NCBI GenBank assembly: GCA_023091735.1
Contig: JALKBU010000073.1
Span: 29,783-93,782, forward strand
Length of the DNA stretch: 64,000 bases
From: Trichomonas tenax
Lineage: Eukaryota > Parabasalia > Trichomonadida > Trichomonadidae
Reading direction: 5' to 3'
Position numbers and translations under genes: made by a program. Under the pieces are notes generated by a model, which worked only from the letters and a program-made list of their open reading frames with translations, was not told the origin of the DNA and did no database searches. Below are positions 38,680 through 49,599 of this stretch, one piece after another (positions within the stretch are counted from its first letter, which is position 1; each line of letters starts with the position of its first letter).

Positions 38680-39998
38680 TTACTCTACACCTGCCCTGAA
38701 AAGCATGCTTACCATCTTTTGTCTGACATCGCTAATTTCAAATAGTTTTGCAAAAGAAAGTGGTGTGCAATTATCATTGTTATGTATTGAAGGATTAGTT
38801 CCGATTGATATCAAATATTCAACAATATCTGCATGGCCTTTCATGGCTGCAAAATGAAGGCACGTTTCATTAGTATTTGTAACATCATTCTTATTGCAAT
38901 TGATAGAGATTAGATATTTGACAAGTTCAAGATGTCCTAGTGCTGATGCGATGATTATTGGAGAAAATCCCACATATTTTTAATATTAGGATTTGCTCCT
39001 TTTGAATATAAAAGTTTTACCGTTTCGGCTTTTCCATTTGCTGCAGCCAAGTAAATGCATCGAATATTTAATACATGAATTATATCTGATGCTCCAATAG
39101 AAATTAAATATTCGATGTATTCATTCGCTCCATATTGGGATGCTCTAATATGACATCAAATCCACGAAAATTGCGATAATTTTATCAAATCTTTCAGAAA
39201 TTAAATATTCAAAAAGCTTAGTATTATTTTTAGCAGCAGCATAAAATAGTGCATTAAAACCATCTGAACTGGCTGCATCTTTATTGCATCCACATTCTAG
39301 TAAATACTCAATCATGCTGTCATCTTCTTGTCTGCATGCAATTAAGAAAGCATTTGCATTTCTGCTTTCTTTTGAGGAAAAATCGCTTAGTCCAACATTT
39401 ATGACATATTATCTGGATTGAATGGCGTTTTGCTGTTGACATAGAAAAAAAATGTAATTTAATTTAATTAAAAGAAAGTCTTTCGTTTTAGCAAGTTCTC
39501 CAATTTCTTCAAGTTTTGATATAGAGATATGCTGTTCTTGGAGTATTCTATTTTCAATTATTCGAGATTTGAGAAGTGAAATTACATTTAACGATTCTTC
39601 GAGTTTAATTTTAAGTGATCCAAGTTCTTGTAATTTTTCGTGAAGAGATTCAAGTTTTTGTGATGTGTCAAATAAATAATCATTTACTTTATGAAGGAAA
39701 TCTTTTATAGATGTTAAAGCAATGCAATTCAAACATTTTTGACTAATATCTATGAATTTGATTATTTCAACAATATTGTCCTTGAAATCAATGTTTAAAC
39801 AACAGAATATATTAAAGCATTCATCAGCATTGAAGTATTTATTGCATTTTGACATGATTAAAGATGAGATTTGGACAAAATCTTAATAACAGTATCAATG
39901 TCATCGAATAAATCGAAAAAGCTGTCTTTCTCTATGAATGTTGTAATACCCTTTGCTGTTGTATCACAATCCAATTTTAAGTCAAAATGATCATTCAT
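38680..39998 (-). pseudogene. broken ankyrin-repeat (DUF3447-like) gene, copy 1
   Basis: Read on the minus strand, an ATG at 39998 starts MNDHFDLKLDCD, ending in a stop after FDDIDTVIKILSKSHL. In another frame 39855-39409 encodes the helical N-terminal domain (LKSRIIENRILQEQHISISK). A further frame encodes ankyrin-like NAFLIACRQEDDSMIEYLLE and NALFYAAAKNNTKLFEYLIS (about 39380-39190). After more breaks 38973-38680 encodes canonical repeats (PIIIASALGHLELVKYLISI, TCLHFAAMKGHADIVEYLIS). At least three or four frame changes make the gene non-functional. The fragments keep the order of an intact family member. Confidence 0.8.
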
Positions 39999-40205
39999 TT
40001 TCACAAATGTCAGCTTTTTATAGCATTTTTAAACTTATATTTGACTTAAATTAATTGATTACATGAAAATTTGTAATTTCTTATTATTATCAAAAATAAA
40101 TAAAATGGAGTTAACTCTCTATCTATTTTCAGCTTTTACATCTCTTATGATGCTACAGAGGCTGTGATCAATAATGATATACGATTATTAATATGTGATA
40201 ATAGT

Positions 40206-40860
40206 TTACTCGACACCTGCTTTAAGAAGTATTGCACAATCAAGTGGAGTTGCATTGTTGATGTCTCTTATTGAAAGATTTGCTCTAATTGATATAAAAT
40301 ATTCCACTAAATCAACATGACCATTTATCACTGCCAAATGCAAACATGTTCTATTGTTAACTGTGACATCATTTTTGTGGAAATTAATCGAAATTAGATA
40401 TTTGACAACAGCGAGATGATTTTCCTTTGAAGCAACATGAATTAGTGAAAATCCACCTTCAGATTTAATATTGGAGTCGGCGCCTTTTGAATATAAAAGT
40501 TTCACTGTTTCAAGAAATCTATTTTTGATGCAAGAAAAATACATGAACCATTATTATTTGATACAGAATTCACTGAAGCGCCAATAGAAATCAAATATTC
40601 AATGCTTTCATTCTCTCCAAAGGCTGATTCCATTAAAATTGCATTGAATCAGTTCGAGGCACGATAGTTTTTGTTAATTCCTTTATAAATCAAGAATTCT
40701 ACTAATTTTGGATTATTTCCAATAGCAGCATATAATAAAGAGTTAGCACCTCATTCAAGCAAATATTTCACTAAGTTTTCTTCTCTAAATTGAACAAGCA
40801 TGAAATAAAATTGTTTTGTTGACCTCACCATTTTGTTTAATTTCACAAAATCCGGCTTCA
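40206..40860 (-). pseudogene. broken ankyrin-repeat gene, copy 2
   Basis: 40544-40206 encodes three repeats (FSLIHVASKENHLAVVKYLI, TCLHLAVINGHVDLVEYFIS, then TPLDCAILLKAGVE) very similar to the end of copy 1 (TCLHFAAMKGHADIVEYLIS, ending FRAGVE). Further repeat remnants in other frames extend to about 40860 with several stops. This is a tandem, 5'-truncated duplicate of the gene at 38680-39998. Confidence 0.75.
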
Positions 40861-40873
40861 CATGCAAGTTTAA

Positions 40874-41182
40874 TTATTTTCATTATGCAATGGTGATATT
40901 AGCATTAAATATAATAATTATTCTGATCTTAATGCAGCTATTTCTTTTAATACTTTTAATTCAAATATTGCGGCATGGCACTCAATTTCACAATTCTTTA
41001 ATGCCAATGGAAATATAAGCTATTGTACATTTAGTAATAACAATTCAACTGCTGGAGGTTCTTCCCATGTTCAAGGAAAATCATTGGTCATTGTTGATCA
41101 ATGCATATTTTTGAATAACCAAATTCCATATATGTTTACTACGCATGATGATAATGGATTTTACGGATACGCGAATGTTTAA
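40874..41182 (+). pseudogene. beta-helix surface-protein fragment
   Basis: A frame without an initiating ATG encodes strand repeats typical of the beta-helix family: NAAISFNTFNSNIAAWHS, NGNISYCTFSNNNSTAGGSS, SLVIVDQCIFLNNQIP, then stops. Both ends of the protein are missing. It abuts ankyrin copy 2 on the opposite strand. Confidence 0.6.
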
Positions 41183-41523
41183 TGTTGTTATATATTAAAT
41201 ATTAAATATTGATAAATTACAAAACACAACATTAAAATTTTTCATGCTTTATAATCAATTTCCAATCAGATGCAAGCCTTTCATTGACTTATTACCTATG
41301 CTAAGAAGCAGTATATTCAGATTGTTTCCATCAATACGGCATATATACGGCATTGGAGATTTTTATGCCATATAATCAAGTTCTATTAGGATTCAAACAA
41401 TTTATTGATTTTCAGCCTGCTGTTTGTGCTAATTATTGCAATAAAATCAGCCTTAAGTTTTCAATGATGATATTTATTTATATGTAAAAAAGGAAGAATT
41501 AACATAAAAAATTAACATTTATA
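41183..41523. other. intergenic DNA
   Basis: About 340 bp of AT-rich DNA between the beta-helix fragment and the end of the large helical-repeat gene; nothing recognised. Confidence 0.45.
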
Positions 41524-44500
41524 TTATTTTGATGACAAAACAAGATGAAGTAAATCATTCCATTCACCACGCGCTATTCCCAAAAATGCATTTTCGCTGG
41601 ATTCATTGTTCAGAATTACTTTGATTTCTTCAATGGATTTGATATATTTCGAAATCATATCTTGGGAACAAAGAGACATGAATTTCTTCAAGAATACAAC
41701 ACAGAAGATATCAAAGTCAGGATTGATGCAAATCTGCCCAACAACAATAAACATTGGATCAAACGAAGGAGGTGAATTTGCAAGCACAGATGAGAGAAGA
41801 AGACTTGATTCGACAGTTCGATTTCTTCTAAATACTTCTTGAATAACTTTGATATATTCCACAATTGCGTCATTCTTGTCTCTAGAAAGACGACTGATAT
41901 ATTCATAATATGCAGACAAAAGCTTTGATGAACCAGAAACAAATGAGCGTTCAACTGAATCAATCATATCTTTTGTATCAAGTCGAATTGTTCCACTCTT
42001 AGATAATAATGAACAATTTGCATCAATATATTGAATGAAGTTTGGATGCCAGGCTTTAACCATTGTTATCTTCGAAAGCTTTGGCAAAAATTCACTTCGA
42101 ACATTATCAAACTTAAGATAATAACAAAGAGACTTTGTAAATTCTGCGATATATCGTGATGCTATTGGATTGTTTTGTAATGATTCAATTGCTGAATGAG
42201 ATTTCCATAAGCAATCATAAATAACCTCCCAGATGAAAATCTGGTAAGGAATGTTAAGTAAAAATGTAACACATTGTAATCCATGTAATTTCGATGATGG
42301 TAGTTCTAAACATAAAACATCAGCAAGATATCCTTTCTTAACACGAGTTCCTGTGTTAGAGAAAGCAAAGACTTCGCTCAAGCAGTAACTGAATGTTTCT
42401 ATGCGATAATTAACACGTTCGTGTTCATCCAAATCAGCCAAAAGATTATTTCCTGGACCACGAACGCGGAAGAAATATGAAAATATACCAGAAAGTTCGC
42501 GACGTGCTGTATCATTTGCGCGCATGAAAGGATGAAGAAGGCCAATGTATTCTGATCTATATAATTTAGAATCGCGGACTAAAGAGCCTGGATTCATTGA
42601 AAGAAAGTGACATCTGATCATTCTCAACAACGATGTAATCTTCTTTGATGAATAATTCTCATCAACTTGCTTAATCTGATTGAAGTTAAAGTCTGTTATA
42701 TCGTTTGAATCAACAGAGAATTTTGATAGAAATTTAGTGAGCTTAATGAAATTCCTGCTTTTGGCTTCGAAATTTTCTAAGAATTTCTTCAAGAAATGTG
42801 AAACATCAGAACGAATTAAAACATCAATGATGGTGAATTTATCTGTTAACTCATTGATTAAATTCCTGTCCTTATAATTAGGATATGCACTATTAAGTGT
42901 ATCCGAATCAATTTTGAGTAATTTCAAAACATCTTCGTTATTTGACGATAAATAATTCTTATAAGTTTCGTTTTTGATTGTTAATCCATTTCTTTCGGAA
43001 TATCTGCAAATATCAATGAAAAGGTTTTCATCAATATCATTAGATGTAAGTATTTTATCTAAGATATCTTGCGAAATTTTCTGCGTTGAGAATCTGAAGA
43101 ATGATCTGAGAAGTCCAATTTCGTTGGAGATTTCACCTTTAGGAAGTGAATCCGATATTGTGATTTTTGTTGAGCAATTTGTAACAACTGGTGTTTGCAT
43201 TGCGAATTTATTTTCTGGGAAAGAAAATGCAAATCTCGACATTCTCTTTGGATGTATTGATTTATATTCATTCATATTTTCAATTACAATGTTTGTATTT
43301 GAAAGCGCAAATTTAATATGTTCATCATCTGTGATTTCTGTAAAGCTGACTTTGATAGAACTCAAAGTTTTGATATAATCAACGAAGTTAATATCATAAA
43401 TTGGCCAATCATCGAAATTAATGTTTCTCGTGTTAATATCTGTGTTCTCTCCAATCTTAATTTGAAGAAGGAAAGATTGGATTTCATCAGTCATTGAAGA
43501 TTTAATTTTCTCAAAATTCTCCTTTGCTTGATCTTCATCAACTAATTTGGCAATATGATAAAATGTTGTTGCTTGTTCAGCTGTTAATGTTGGTTGGCTG
43601 AGAACTCCTAAAAAGTGTGGAGCAACATTCGATTTAAAATCAGGTCTTGTATTGCAAAAGAAACGAGCGCAAATAGACATTGTTGTTAATGAACTGCTTG
43701 ACATTAAAATGCTACAAACTGCTTTCGAGAAATTAACAAATGCTTCTGAATTAACATCGCTGTAAACTTTCATGCAAACTGGAATAATTTTATCTGGGAA
43801 CAATTTGAGCAAATTCTCCATGAAACTTGTGCATATTATTGGATTGATCTCCATCAAGAATAAGAAAGAACTGAGAAGTGGCGAAACTGCTTCATAATTG
43901 GAGAGATCTGTGGCAACAATATCAGTTTCAATAGTAGAAATCAATGCTGGAAGTTCATCGAATTTAAGAAGAGAATTAATTGGTGAATCATTTTGCGTGA
44001 CAGATTTATAAAGTCTGCAAACCCAATCTAAGCTGTAATACTTTAATTGCTTTGTTGGCTTGATTGGGTATTTCAACAAAAATGTAAATCCAAGATCAGC
44101 AACTTGTGGTGTCATTGTATGCAATTGAACTAATTCAGAAACAATATCAACATACTTCATAAGCATTTCATATGGAATAACGCTTGATACTGCATTTAAT
44201 ACATTCAAATATCTGATGCTTGAATCTGGATCAAATATATCAGCATTAGAAATATATTCATCGATAATTTTGAAGTTTTCGAATGTCACGAAATTCTTAA
44301 TTGCTGCTGTTGCTGTCTTCGATAAATCATCTTGTTGTGAGAAAGCATAATTGATAATTATCTTAATAACACGTGGCTCCAACTCTGGATCTAAATTATT
44401 AATTCCATCTAATGTTATTTTATCCAATAACTTCACTAAAGCATTTTGCTGAACCCAAGTCATATTTTGGACTGAAATTAGATAATTTATGATGTATTTA

Positions 44501-45678
44501 ACTGCTTCTTTGTCGTACTTAATTAGTTTGTCAACTGATTCGGATATTGAAATAATTAAAGCCGTTAATGCATCGCCAGTGGAGTTTAAGTTAACTTTGA
44601 ATTCATTTATTACATTTGAAATTATTTCATCATCATTCTCTGATTGCTGCAATAAGTTAGAAATGGCTTTAAATTTTATGCATCTAAGACTGCCTGGATC
44701 TTCTTCGTGAACTCTAAGATCCTCAAATGATGATGGAAGCATTAAAAGAAGTTTCATGAAATGTTTTGGATATTCTCTTGATTTTGTAATTGATTTGATT
44801 TTCTCAGCAAACTCTCTGTAATTATCACCTGAAAGTCTTAAAGCATATGCTGAAAGGATTCCTGTTGCTTGTTCAAACTCTGAAAGATTTACTCCATCTT
44901 TCTGTAAAATCGAAAATCCTTGATCGAGAATAATATTTCGATATTCATCGGTTAAAAGTGGATAAATGATATCATTTCCTATCAAATGTGGTCCAAATGC
45001 CAAAATTGACTGATCAAGTTTGTTTCCGATGCAAAATGACAATAAATCTCCAATTAATATTTTCGGATTTAGAAGAATAAGTTCTATTGTAGAATTAACG
45101 TAATAGTGATTTGGATTTCGACCAAAAGATATCAATAAACTACGTAAGAAGTTTTGATGGAACTGAATCGGTAATTTTTTCATCAATTTAACTAAATGTG
45201 GTACATGTTGAATGAAATCGCTCACATCGACGCTGAAGTGATGCAAAACTGGAGTATTGACTATGAACTTGTCTAAATCCAATGGATTTACGAATTTAAA
45301 TAAATAAATAAAACTTGAAATAATCGCTATTGATGTTGAAGGAGACTCAGCTTTAGCTGTCTGTATCGCAACAGATAATGCTCGTAATGTTTGTATCGGT
45401 GCAAACGGCGTAATTGTTAAAATAAATGCTCCAATTGCTGAATAAACGTTAATTTTAACATTTGGATCATTGTTATCTGCTAGCGTGAACAGCGTGAGTA
45501 ATATACTTGAAATACAGGCCTCTGCGTTCTCTTTTAACAATGGCTCGATCCAATGCAATGAGAATTTTGCCCTCAAAGACTGAAGAACGGAGATCAGTTC
45601 CAAGGGTTTCTCCGGTGGCTGCTGAATGAACTCGACAAGTTTGTAAAAGTGAAAATCGTGTTGTGTAACTTTTAACAT
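41524..45678 (-). CDS. large helical-repeat (HEAT/ARM-like) protein, unknown function
   Basis: 1384 residues from the ATG at 45676-45678 (MLKVTQHDFHFYKLVEFIQQ). The whole chain is predicted alpha-helical from its pattern: successive amphipathic helix pairs, for example SSILLTLFTLADNNDPNVKI, FLRSLLISFGRNPNH and AVCSILMSSSSLTTMSICAR, as in HEAT/ARM solenoids. No signal peptide, TM helix, catalytic motif or low-complexity tail is seen. I do not recognise a specific family; tubulin-folding, importin-like and other scaffold solenoids all share this look. The frame is intact for 4.1 kb with long synonymous-looking codon variation, so it is a real gene, probably conserved among trichomonads. Confidence 0.85.
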   Translation of the reverse strand: MLKVTQHDFHFYKLVEFIQQPPEKPLELISVLQSLRAKFSLHWIEPLLKENAEACISSILLTLFTLADNNDPNVKINVYSAIGAFILTITPFAPIQTLRALSVAIQTAKAESPSTSIAIISSFIYLFKFVNPLDLDKFIVNTPVLHHFSVDVSDFIQHVPHLVKLMKKLPIQFHQNFLRSLLISFGRNPNHYYVNSTIELILLNPKILIGDLLSFCIGNKLDQSILAFGPHLIGNDIIYPLLTDEYRNIILDQGFSILQKDGVNLSEFEQATGILSAYALRLSGDNYREFAEKIKSITKSREYPKHFMKLLLMLPSSFEDLRVHEEDPGSLRCIKFKAISNLLQQSENDDEIISNVINEFKVNLNSTGDALTALIISISESVDKLIKYDKEAVKYIINYLISVQNMTWVQQNALVKLLDKITLDGINNLDPELEPRVIKIIINYAFSQQDDLSKTATAAIKNFVTFENFKIIDEYISNADIFDPDSSIRYLNVLNAVSSVIPYEMLMKYVDIVSELVQLHTMTPQVADLGFTFLLKYPIKPTKQLKYYSLDWVCRLYKSVTQNDSPINSLLKFDELPALISTIETDIVATDLSNYEAVSPLLSSFLFLMEINPIICTSFMENLLKLFPDKIIPVCMKVYSDVNSEAFVNFSKAVCSILMSSSSLTTMSICARFFCNTRPDFKSNVAPHFLGVLSQPTLTAEQATTFYHIAKLVDEDQAKENFEKIKSSMTDEIQSFLLQIKIGENTDINTRNINFDDWPIYDINFVDYIKTLSSIKVSFTEITDDEHIKFALSNTNIVIENMNEYKSIHPKRMSRFAFSFPENKFAMQTPVVTNCSTKITISDSLPKGEISNEIGLLRSFFRFSTQKISQDILDKILTSNDIDENLFIDICRYSERNGLTIKNETYKNYLSSNNEDVLKLLKIDSDTLNSAYPNYKDRNLINELTDKFTIIDVLIRSDVSHFLKKFLENFEAKSRNFIKLTKFLSKFSVDSNDITDFNFNQIKQVDENYSSKKITSLLRMIRCHFLSMNPGSLVRDSKLYRSEYIGLLHPFMRANDTARRELSGIFSYFFRVRGPGNNLLADLDEHERVNYRIETFSYCLSEVFAFSNTGTRVKKGYLADVLCLELPSSKLHGLQCVTFLLNIPYQIFIWEVIYDCLWKSHSAIESLQNNPIASRYIAEFTKSLCYYLKFDNVRSEFLPKLSKITMVKAWHPNFIQYIDANCSLLSKSGTIRLDTKDMIDSVERSFVSGSSKLLSAYYEYISRLSRDKNDAIVEYIKVIQEVFRRNRTVESSLLLSSVLANSPPSFDPMFIVVGQICINPDFDIFCVVFLKKFMSLCSQDMISKYIKSIEEIKVILNNESSENAFLGIARGEWNDLLHLVLSSK

Positions 45679-45898
45679 AAATGGCAGTTTTCATGATTGA
45701 ATGTTTAAAATTAAAACCCAAAAATAATTTATGCGCATTCAATGAATCCAGAAAAAAAATCAATAAAATCTAATCGAATTTGAAAATCATCTATATTCCT
45801 TTTCTACTATTACTACGTTAAAATCAATCTTATTTATATAACTAAAATCTTATGAAATCATATGATTATTGATAAAAAATTATCAAAATATAGAATCT

Positions 45899-45918
45899 TT
45901 TTAAGGGTCCGCTATGGC
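45899..45918 (+). repeat. left member of a perfect 20-bp inverted repeat
   Basis: TTTTAAGGGTCCGCTATGGC is the exact reverse complement of 54965-54984. The two define a 9.1-kb interval and could be termini of a mobile element. Confidence 0.7.
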
Positions 45919-46452
45919 CAAACTTCCTGTATCGTCCTTCACTTTTTGGTACATTTTTAACTTATTTGGCTCTACATTGGTTCTAGGCTTTCGTCCGCGT
46001 GAATTGATAGCATAACTGTCTCCCCTTGCGTTATTTCGTGTAAATGCCCTAAAGCTTTCATATGTTTTTCAAAAATCGAGGAATTTGTGAGTAATAATTA
46101 ATTTATTTTTATGCTTAATATTCAATGTTTTGTTGTGAAATTCATATTTGTGTGAGATCATCTTCAAAAACATGTATTTTCAATTTATTTTGGCATTACA
46201 GCGATCTCAGTACTACAAATAATGCAAATTATACCTTGAAATCGAGAAATATACAAATTTTGCTGAGTTTTTTATTTTTTCTCCCTGTTAGTATTTTGCA
46301 AATTTATTACCAAAATACTGCTAAGTGATGATTGGCAAATGAATTAATGCAAGAAAAATGGTCCTGATTTTCACATCACTCGTGTTTATTGAAAAAATCA
46401 CATTCCTCTTTCAAAGTCCATGATTTTTAAGCGAGAGATATTAATGAATCTC

Positions 46453-46800
46453 CTCTAATATGAATTGAAAGGAATTGTTCCATTTGACTTCACAACATCA
46501 GAGCACAAATATATTTCAGTTAAACCTGTGAATTGGAATAAAGAACTTTCAAAATATGTTACAATCATCTGAAGAATAATTTTTCTAAGGTTTACATAAC
46601 TTCCAAATACACTGCCACCAAAAATTGTTATATTTGCGGATGGATGAAAATTTAATTCTACTAAATATCTCATATTCGAAAACGCAGAAAATTCCATATA
46701 TTTCACAACCAAAGGAATATCTATCTTCTTAATTGATGTCAAATAGATAGAATCTCTAGATAAGTTAATTGAAACTCATATCTTAAATCAATATTTTCAT
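46453..46800 (-). pseudogene. BspA-like leucine-rich repeat fragment
   Basis: The minus-strand frame 46742-46455 encodes BspA/TpLRR-type repeats: VVKYMEFSAFSNMRYLVELN, FGGSVFGSYVNLRKIILQ and FESSLFQFTGLTEIYLCSD. Similarity continues past the start in another frame to about 46800. BspA-like proteins are a huge trichomonad surface family. Only three repeats remain, with no signal or anchor, so this is a remnant. Confidence 0.7.
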
Positions 46801-46933
46801 TAAATTGTCCATCAGTTTGTGCAACAAATAATTTTCTGGTATAATTAATTATATTATGATGAATTGTTTCTACTAGAAAATATCAATATTTTTGCTTGTT
46901 GATAAGTTCAGAATTTTTATCTGTGTTTGTCAT

Positions 46934-46960
46934 GTGGCCGGAGGCAAAGCCTCCGACCAC
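46934..46960. repeat. GC-rich 27-nt hairpin
   Basis: GTGGCCGGAGGC, loop AAA, GCCTCCGACCAC: 11 of 12 pairs are Watson-Crick and one is a G-T wobble. Its GC content stands out sharply from the surroundings. Confidence 0.65.
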
Positions 46961-47396
46961 AATTTTTTTGGGTTCCCCAATGGTGGAAAAAAAATTAAAT
47001 AACGTACAAAAAGTTACCCGCAAACCAGATGGTTGTGCAAAATAGCGCGTGGATTCTTCATATGGATAATAACTTTCTATGGATTTTCAAGAAGATTTTT
47101 TTGCTGTAAACCAAAGAAGTTTGAAAAAAAATCAGATAGACTAAATCTGTGTGAATTGTGCTGAAATTAGAAGCTTGAGAAATGTTGTAATTGTTACCTG
47201 CAAAAATATAATTGTTTGAAAGAATGCAAATAAAACATCATCTGAAATTTACATTTTGTGAATGATTTCTGGATATTATAAAAATATAAACCATTTCAGA
47301 GAGTGCCAACTTGTACGCATTTTGATCACTGATCAGTCTCTTTTCTCTCTCTTAAGGCAGTCAATAATAAAAATTTGGCTTGTCTATAATTGATAC

Positions 47397-48046
47397 GCAA
47401 AGTCGGCGAAACTTGTTTTTAACTCACTGGATTAACTTTTTGCGAAGTTATTGAACCTCAATGTACAAAATCCTGTTGTGCATGATATATTAAAGAATTA
47501 GCTAACAAAGTCTATATTTCATTAAAATATTAGATATATCTTGCATCAAAAACATTGATTCTCCATGATGTGCTTTACTCATTATAATATATTATATTCA
47601 CATTGTATAGCATTTTCATAACGTAAAATATGTTGTTGTCGATGATAAATAGGTAAATCTAATCACAAATATGTTTTTTTTTGGAAAAAAGTATTATTTT
47701 TGGGAGAATAACACACAGAGCTTATGTGTGAATACTTGGAATACTTTTTTCCAAAAAAGCTAAAAAAGCATATTTGTGATTAGATTTACCTATTTATCAT
47801 CGACAATAACATATTTTACGTTATGAAAATGCTATACAATGTGAATATAATATATTATAATGAGTAAAGCACATCATGGAGAATCAATGTTTTTGATGCA
47901 AGATATATCTAATATTTTAATGAAATATAGACTTTGTTAGCTAATTCTTTAATATATCATGCACAACAGGATTTTGTACATTGAGGTTCAATAACTTCGC
48001 AAAAAGTTAATCCAGTGAGTTAAAAAACAAGTTTCGCCGACTTTGC
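47397..48046. mobile_element. 650-bp palindromic (foldback) element
   Basis: The left arm (47397 to about 47695) and right arm (about 47740-48046) are near-perfect reverse complements, starting GCAAAGTCGGCGAAACTTG and ending CAAGTTTCGCCGACTTTGC. Landmarks such as TTGAACCTCAATGTACAAAA and its complement, and TTGCATCAAAAACATTGATT and its complement, lie at mirrored positions. The roughly 45-bp centre (TGGGAGAATAACACACAGAG...) has its own small palindrome. No protein is encoded. A one-armed copy is at 6254-6617. It sits 10-15 bp from the beta-helix fragment at 48058, so insertion next to or into that gene is likely. Confidence 0.85.
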
Positions 48047-48057
48047 ATATAAAAATT

Positions 48058-48410
48058 TAATTGCCCATAAAAATTTATAAATTAAAAGAGACAAAAGCAT
48101 ATGGATCTTTCAGCAAATTTTCATTTTTATTGATAACGATGCAAATCAATCCCCTTTTGCACAAGAAGAGATTCATTTTGAAAAGTGTTACTTCGAAAAT
48201 AACAATTTCACATTCTCTGAATCAGCAACATTCGATAACAATATAACAACTCTTTCTATCATTTTTAATTTCCACGAAAATTGCTACAAAGAAGTCAATG
48301 ATAATCCAATAAAGATGATGAACAAAAATGTTGTGACAAAAACAAATTTTTATGTGGATGCTTTTTTTTTCTTCCAAGTCGAGACCTCTCTATCATTTCT
48401 CTAAATATTA
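48058..48410 (+). pseudogene. beta-helix surface-protein C-terminal fragment, copy A
   Basis: Frames encode KIYKLKETKAYGSFSKFSF, then after a shift DANQSPFAQEEIHFEKCYFE, FDNNITTLSIIFNFHENCYK and a second shift near 48305. The same segment, about four-fifths identical or better at DNA level, lies inverted at 53870-54190. No start codon or upstream exon is present; the left side is cut by the palindromic element. Confidence 0.7.
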
Positions 48411-49311
48411 TAAATCCCTTATTTGGTTACATCAAACATCATTTTGGTAATTTTTGATATTCAAATGATTATAACTTATTGTTGTCATGAACGGAGTAAA
48501 TATATCATTAACTTGACATATTAGAACTAATTGTTCTCGAATTCTCTTATAAATAAACAAAATAACAAAATTATTTAAATAATTTTGATTTTGTAATTAA
48601 TATGCCAATTTTAAGTTATTATTTAAATTTGACACTGCAATTATGTGTCATGTTACCAGAGTTTTTGAGTTAAATCGATTTATTTTTGGAAATTGATAAA
48701 TCTCGATTAATATCCGTAGAGAGTTAGTTGTTTCAATGCATTGTATCTATGCAATGAATATGCTATTCATTTTAGTGCGTATAATAAAGTTCCAAATATC
48801 GATTCATAAATTCTAAACGACAGCAATATTTGTTCTTTGGCTATCTTATAGGAATCTTGAATCCAATGCTATACATGAATATATAGCTTTGGTTAAGGAG
48901 ATATCTAATGAAACAAAAAGGATATCTCCAATTTTAGTTATCATATGAAAATGTTCTGAAAGAAATAAAATTATCGCATTAAGAAAATTCACTTTAGATT
49001 CTCAATTTCAATCAGATCTAAAACTTTACTAAAAATGCTTTCTAAGCATAACTCAGTAGGTCCGTGTTGGTCGAATGAACGCATTCTTAACACAAATTTT
49101 GAAAGAAATTATTGGCCTCTCACAAAAAAAATTAAAGATTTGGTCGTGAAAACCTGCTCACTGTGTCCTGCTGGTCGAATTGAATAGCGTGATCAACATT
49201 CCGATCAAAAAACTTTCATAATGATCTCAAAACGAAAGAGCTCGGAATTTTAAACGTTCATGAAAACGATTAATTTTGAGTCAAATCAAGCAGACGTTTA
49301 AAAAATCCAAA
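48411..49311. other. intergenic DNA
   Basis: About 900 bp. No gene. Two similar motifs (GTCCGTGTTGGTCGAATGAA near 49061 and GTCCTGCTGGTCGAATTGAA near 49164) form a loose direct repeat 100 bp apart, upstream of the small membrane-protein gene. Confidence 0.45.
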
Positions 49312-49599
49312 ATGTCTGCTGCACCATCAACAAACCCAACTCCAATGAAGACACCAGTCACACCAGCTAGCCAGGCCTGTGCCGCAAACGGCTGCATGTG
49401 CGGAGGCTGCTGCCCATTCGCTAAATTCGGAATGGTCAAAATCATCGCTCTCATCCTTTGTCTTGCTATGTTAGCCCTCTCCATCTTCAGATTTGTTGCA
49501 CATAAGGATAAGCTCAGCTTCGTTTTCGCCGTTGCAAGCGTTGTTGCCATGGCTGCACTTATTTTCTTCGGATGCCCGAAGAAGACAAAGTCTGACTAA
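49312..49599 (+). CDS. small two-TM membrane protein with Cys-rich segment
   Basis: 95 residues from the first ATG (MSAAPSTNPTPMKTPVTPAS). A Ser/Thr/Pro-rich N-terminus is followed by a Cys-rich stretch (CAANGCMCGGCC, residues 23-34), a first TM helix (about 41-63, IIALILCLAMLALSIF), a short charged turn HKDK, a second TM helix (about 69-88) and a basic tail KKTKSD. Codon choice is noticeably more GC-rich (ATC, CTC, GCC, AAG) than in neighbouring genes, which in trichomonads suggests a strongly expressed gene. The CxC/CC cluster could be palmitoylated or bind metal; that is inference. I do not recognise a named family; the organisation is that of tetraspan-like or hairpin membrane proteins. 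Confidence 0.75.
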   Translation: MSAAPSTNPTPMKTPVTPASQACAANGCMCGGCCPFAKFGMVKIIALILCLAMLALSIFRFVAHKDKLSFVFAVASVVAMAALIFFGCPKKTKSD

